Shown in pieces: positions 62,325 to 64,000 of a stretch of 64,000 bases of DNA. Positions within the stretch are counted from its first letter, which is position 1; every line of letters starts with the position of its first letter. A program made the translations under genes and the position numbers. The notes under the pieces are model-generated. The model searched no databases and had not been told where the DNA came from. It saw only the letters and a list, made by a program, of their open reading frames with translations. Where the stretch lies: assembly GCA_937924905.1 (NCBI GenBank), contig CALDUK010000001.1:124001-188000 (forward strand). The letters are read 5' to 3'. Source of the DNA: an uncultured Paracoccaceae bacterium. Lineage in GTDB: Bacteria > Pseudomonadota > Alphaproteobacteria > Rhodobacterales > Rhodobacteraceae.

Positions 62325-63596
62325 ATGGATACGATTTTTGCCCTTGCAACCGCGCGGGGTCGTTCCGGCGTTGCGGTCATTCGCATCTCTGGCCCGGATG
62401 CGTTTCTGGCTTTGTCCAGTCTTTGTGACCCTGTGCAGCCACGCCAAGCCGCGCTGCGGGTTTTGAAAAATGGGGGCGAGGTTCTGGACCAAGCGCTGGT
62501 GCTTACCTTTCCGGCACCCGGCAGCTTTACGGGCGAAGACGTGGTTGAACTGCAAACCCACGGGTCAGTCGCGGTGATCGACGCGGTACTTTCTGTTTTG
62601 GCAACACTGCCAAACCTTCGCCCGGCCGAAGCTGGTGAATTCACGCGACGCGCGTTGGAAAACAACCGGCTGGACTTGGCGCAGGTCGAAGGTCTGTCTG
62701 ATCTGGTCGAGGCGGAAACCGAGGCGCAGCGGCGTCAGGCGTTTCGCATTTTCTCGGGCGAGCTTGGTGTTCAGACAGCAGAATGGCGCACGTGCTTGGT
62801 TCGGGCAGCCGCGCTGTTGGAGGCCACCATCGACTTTGTGGACGAAGATGTGCCCGTGGATGTCTACCCCGAGGTTCGGGGTTTGCTGAACAGTGTTCTT
62901 CCCACGCTCCGTCTCCATGCTGATGGCGTACGCGCTGCAGAACGTGTTCGCGACGGATTTGAAGTTGCGATTGTGGGCGCTCCGAACGTTGGCAAAAGCA
63001 CGTTATTGAATGCCTTGGCGGGGCGTGAGGCCGCAATTACGTCAGAGGTGGCGGGAACAACGCGGGATGTCATCGAGGTTCGGATGGACCTGGGCGGCTT
63101 GCCGGTGACGTTGCTTGATACAGCGGGTCTGCGCGAAACAGATGACATGGTCGAGGCTATCGGTGTTCAACGGGCACGCGAACGGGCCAAAGCTGCTGAC
63201 CTGCGGATTGTTTTGACAACCCCGGACGGGCAGGGTGATTTCGCCACTATGCCAGATGATGTCGTTTTGATCAGTAAATCAGATGTGGTGAGGGGTGATA
63301 TATCGGCGAAATCGGGTCAGGGCGTGGATGCTTTGATGAACAGGCTTCAGAAAACGCTTGCATCAAAGGCCAGCAAAGCGGGGCTGGCCACGCGCCAGCG
63401 GCACCTGAATGCAATGCGCATTGCAATCCAGGCTTTGGAATCGGCGCAGGATCGGTTAACCACAGCCCCGGAACTGGCAGAGCTTATTGCCGAAGACATC
63501 AGAACCGGTATTCGCGCGCTCGACATTTTGCTTGGCCGCGTAGATGTCGAAGATGTGTTGGACGAGATCTTCTCAAGCTTTTGCATCGGTAAATAG
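62325..63596 (+). CDS. mnmE: tRNA uridine-5-carboxymethylaminomethyl(34) synthesis GTPase MnmE
   Basis: GTPase that with MnmG modifies wobble uridine 34 of several tRNAs; 423 residues. It has the N-terminal tetrahydrofolate-binding domain ([20 protein letters not shown]), the G domain with G1 [10 protein letters not shown]2 EVAGTTRD and G3 [10 protein letters not shown], and the C-terminal FCIGK with the catalytic Cys. The G4 element reads SKSD, not NKxD, a mild substitution. mnmG follows after 12 bases. Confidence 0.95.
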   Translation: MDTIFALATARGRSGVAVIRISGPDAFLALSSLCDPVQPRQAALRVLKNGGEVLDQALVLTFPAPGSFTGEDVVELQTHGSVAVIDAVLSVLATLPNLRPAEAGEFTRRALENNRLDLAQVEGLSDLVEAETEAQRRQAFRIFSGELGVQTAEWRTCLVRAAALLEATIDFVDEDVPVDVYPEVRGLLNSVLPTLRLHADGVRAAERVRDGFEVAIVGAPNVGKSTLLNALAGREAAITSEVAGTTRDVIEVRMDLGGLPVTLLDTAGLRETDDMVEAIGVQRARERAKAADLRIVLTTPDGQGDFATMPDDVVLISKSDVVRGDISAKSGQGVDALMNRLQKTLASKASKAGLATRQRHLNAMRIAIQALESAQDRLTTAPELAELIAEDIRTGIRALDILLGRVDVEDVLDEIFSSFCIGK

Positions 63597-63600
63597 GAAT

Positions 63601-63616
63601 TGTTTCACGTGAAACA
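63601..63616. other. parS: parS centromere site (ParB binding)
   Basis: TGTTTCACGTGAAACA is a perfect 16-bp palindrome identical to the classical chromosomal parS consensus. It lies across the mnmG start codon, 3.1 kb to the right of the proposed origin, as expected for an origin-proximal ParB loading site. Confidence 0.93.
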
Positions 63617-64000
63617 GGACGCAACAGATGTAGTCGTGGTTGGCGGCGGACACGCAGGCGCAGAGGCGGCGCATGCGGCCGCGCGCCGTGGTGCGCGCGT
63701 CGTTCTTGTTACGCTGCGCGCCGACGGGATTGGCGTCATGTCCTGCAATCCAGCGATCGGGGGGCTGGGCAAAGGCCATCTTGTCCGCGAAGTGGACGCG
63801 CTGGACGGTGTCATGGGTGTTGTGGCTGATCAGGCAGGCATCCAGTTTCGCTTGCTCAACCGTCGTAAGGGCCCTGCGGTACAGGGGCCGCGTGCGCAGG
63901 CAGATCGTGCGATTTACCGATCTGCCATGCAGAAACTTTTGGCGGATGAGCCGAATATAACAATCGTTGAAGGCGAAGTGGTAGACCTTTTGTTTGAAAA
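63609..64000 (+). CDS. mnmG: tRNA uridine-5-carboxymethylaminomethyl(34) synthesis enzyme MnmG (3' end cut by window)
   Basis: FAD-dependent partner of MnmE in tRNA wobble-uridine modification. The first 130 residues are visible: the FAD-binding [19 protein letters not shown], the [22 protein letters not shown] signature in two adjacent parts (residues about 45-70), and [20 protein letters not shown] at 63609 has AGGA ten bases upstream and is chosen. A TTG at 63600 would give the MFHVK-type N-terminus, but AGGA would then be only one base away. The start region doubles as a parS site. The frame continues past the right edge of the window. Confidence 0.95.
   Translation, partial: MKQDATDVVVVGGGHAGAEAAHAAARRGARVVLVTLRADGIGVMSCNPAIGGLGKGHLVREVDALDGVMGVVADQAGIQFRLLNRRKGPAVQGPRAQADRAIYRSAMQKLLADEPNITIVEGEVVDLLFE

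Noticed and set aside
63640-63960. 107-codon frame at the right end
   Set aside because: It is out of frame with mnmG, whose FAD motif and signature block are unambiguous over the same bases.

Overview
The window reads as chromosomal DNA of an alphaproteobacterium of the order Rhodobacterales (roseobacter group). The evidence is a RegA response regulator and a RegB quinone/redox-responsive kinase with residue-level matches to Rhodobacter proteins, the gene order secB - dnaQ-coaE-aroE-maf // hemJ-rho-mnmE-mnmG, an alphaproteobacterial tsaE-amgK-murU-addB-addA run, and several TRAP and ABC uptake systems. No tRNA, rRNA, insertion sequence, phage gene or CRISPR array was seen.

Layout. 1-5.0 kb: end of a glycerate 2-kinase gene, an FNT-family channel, ahcY, an HD phosphohydrolase, a GNAT acetyltransferase and regA. 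5.2-7.8 kb: a two-gene envelope module, a PstS-like/OmpA fusion and a PilJ-type sensory protein. 8.2-11.4 kb: a sugar-type ABC importer (binding protein and two permeases) without its own ATPase. 11.5-22.5 kb: a catabolic cluster around a GntR regulator. One arm runs leftwards (ATPase, binding protein, two permeases, Tm-1-like protein, class II aldolase). The other runs rightwards (metallo-beta-lactamase-fold hydrolase, HAD phosphatase, second class II aldolase, FGGY kinase). Two identical 17-bp copies of a TTTTGTATACAAAA-type operator sit in front of the two arms. 22.6-27.2 kb: a large acidic calcium-repeat surface protein, a near-consensus CRP-type palindrome, and an aldo/keto reductase. 27.5-37.7 kb: a tightly overlapping leftward operon with a TRAP transporter, a divergent type II dehydroquinase homologue, two SDRs, two alpha/beta hydrolases, a class III CoA-transferase, an IclR regulator, a thiolase and its OB-fold partner. 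It looks like import, CoA activation and thiolytic cleavage of an unidentified carboxylic acid.

38-60 kb is conserved core: regB, a PAS protein, tsaE-amgK-murU-addB-addA (tRNA modification, peptidoglycan sugar recycling, recombination), trxA, hslV-(membrane protein)-hslU, an MFS transporter, smr, mltA, a Tim44-like gene, fxsA, secB, dnaQ, coaE, aroE and maf. 60.05-60.46 kb is a gene-free, partly AT-rich stretch from which genes diverge on both sides; with its DnaA-box-like words it is the best candidate for the chromosomal origin. hemJ, rho, mnmE and the start of mnmG follow, and a perfect 16-bp ParB site (parS) lies on the mnmG start codon, 3.1 kb from the proposed origin.

The roughly 32 kb between regA and regB, whose Rhodobacter counterparts are close neighbours, is filled with accessory uptake and catabolic genes. 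This suggests insertion or rearrangement within an ancestral redox-regulator locus. Substrate assignments for both catabolic clusters are open.
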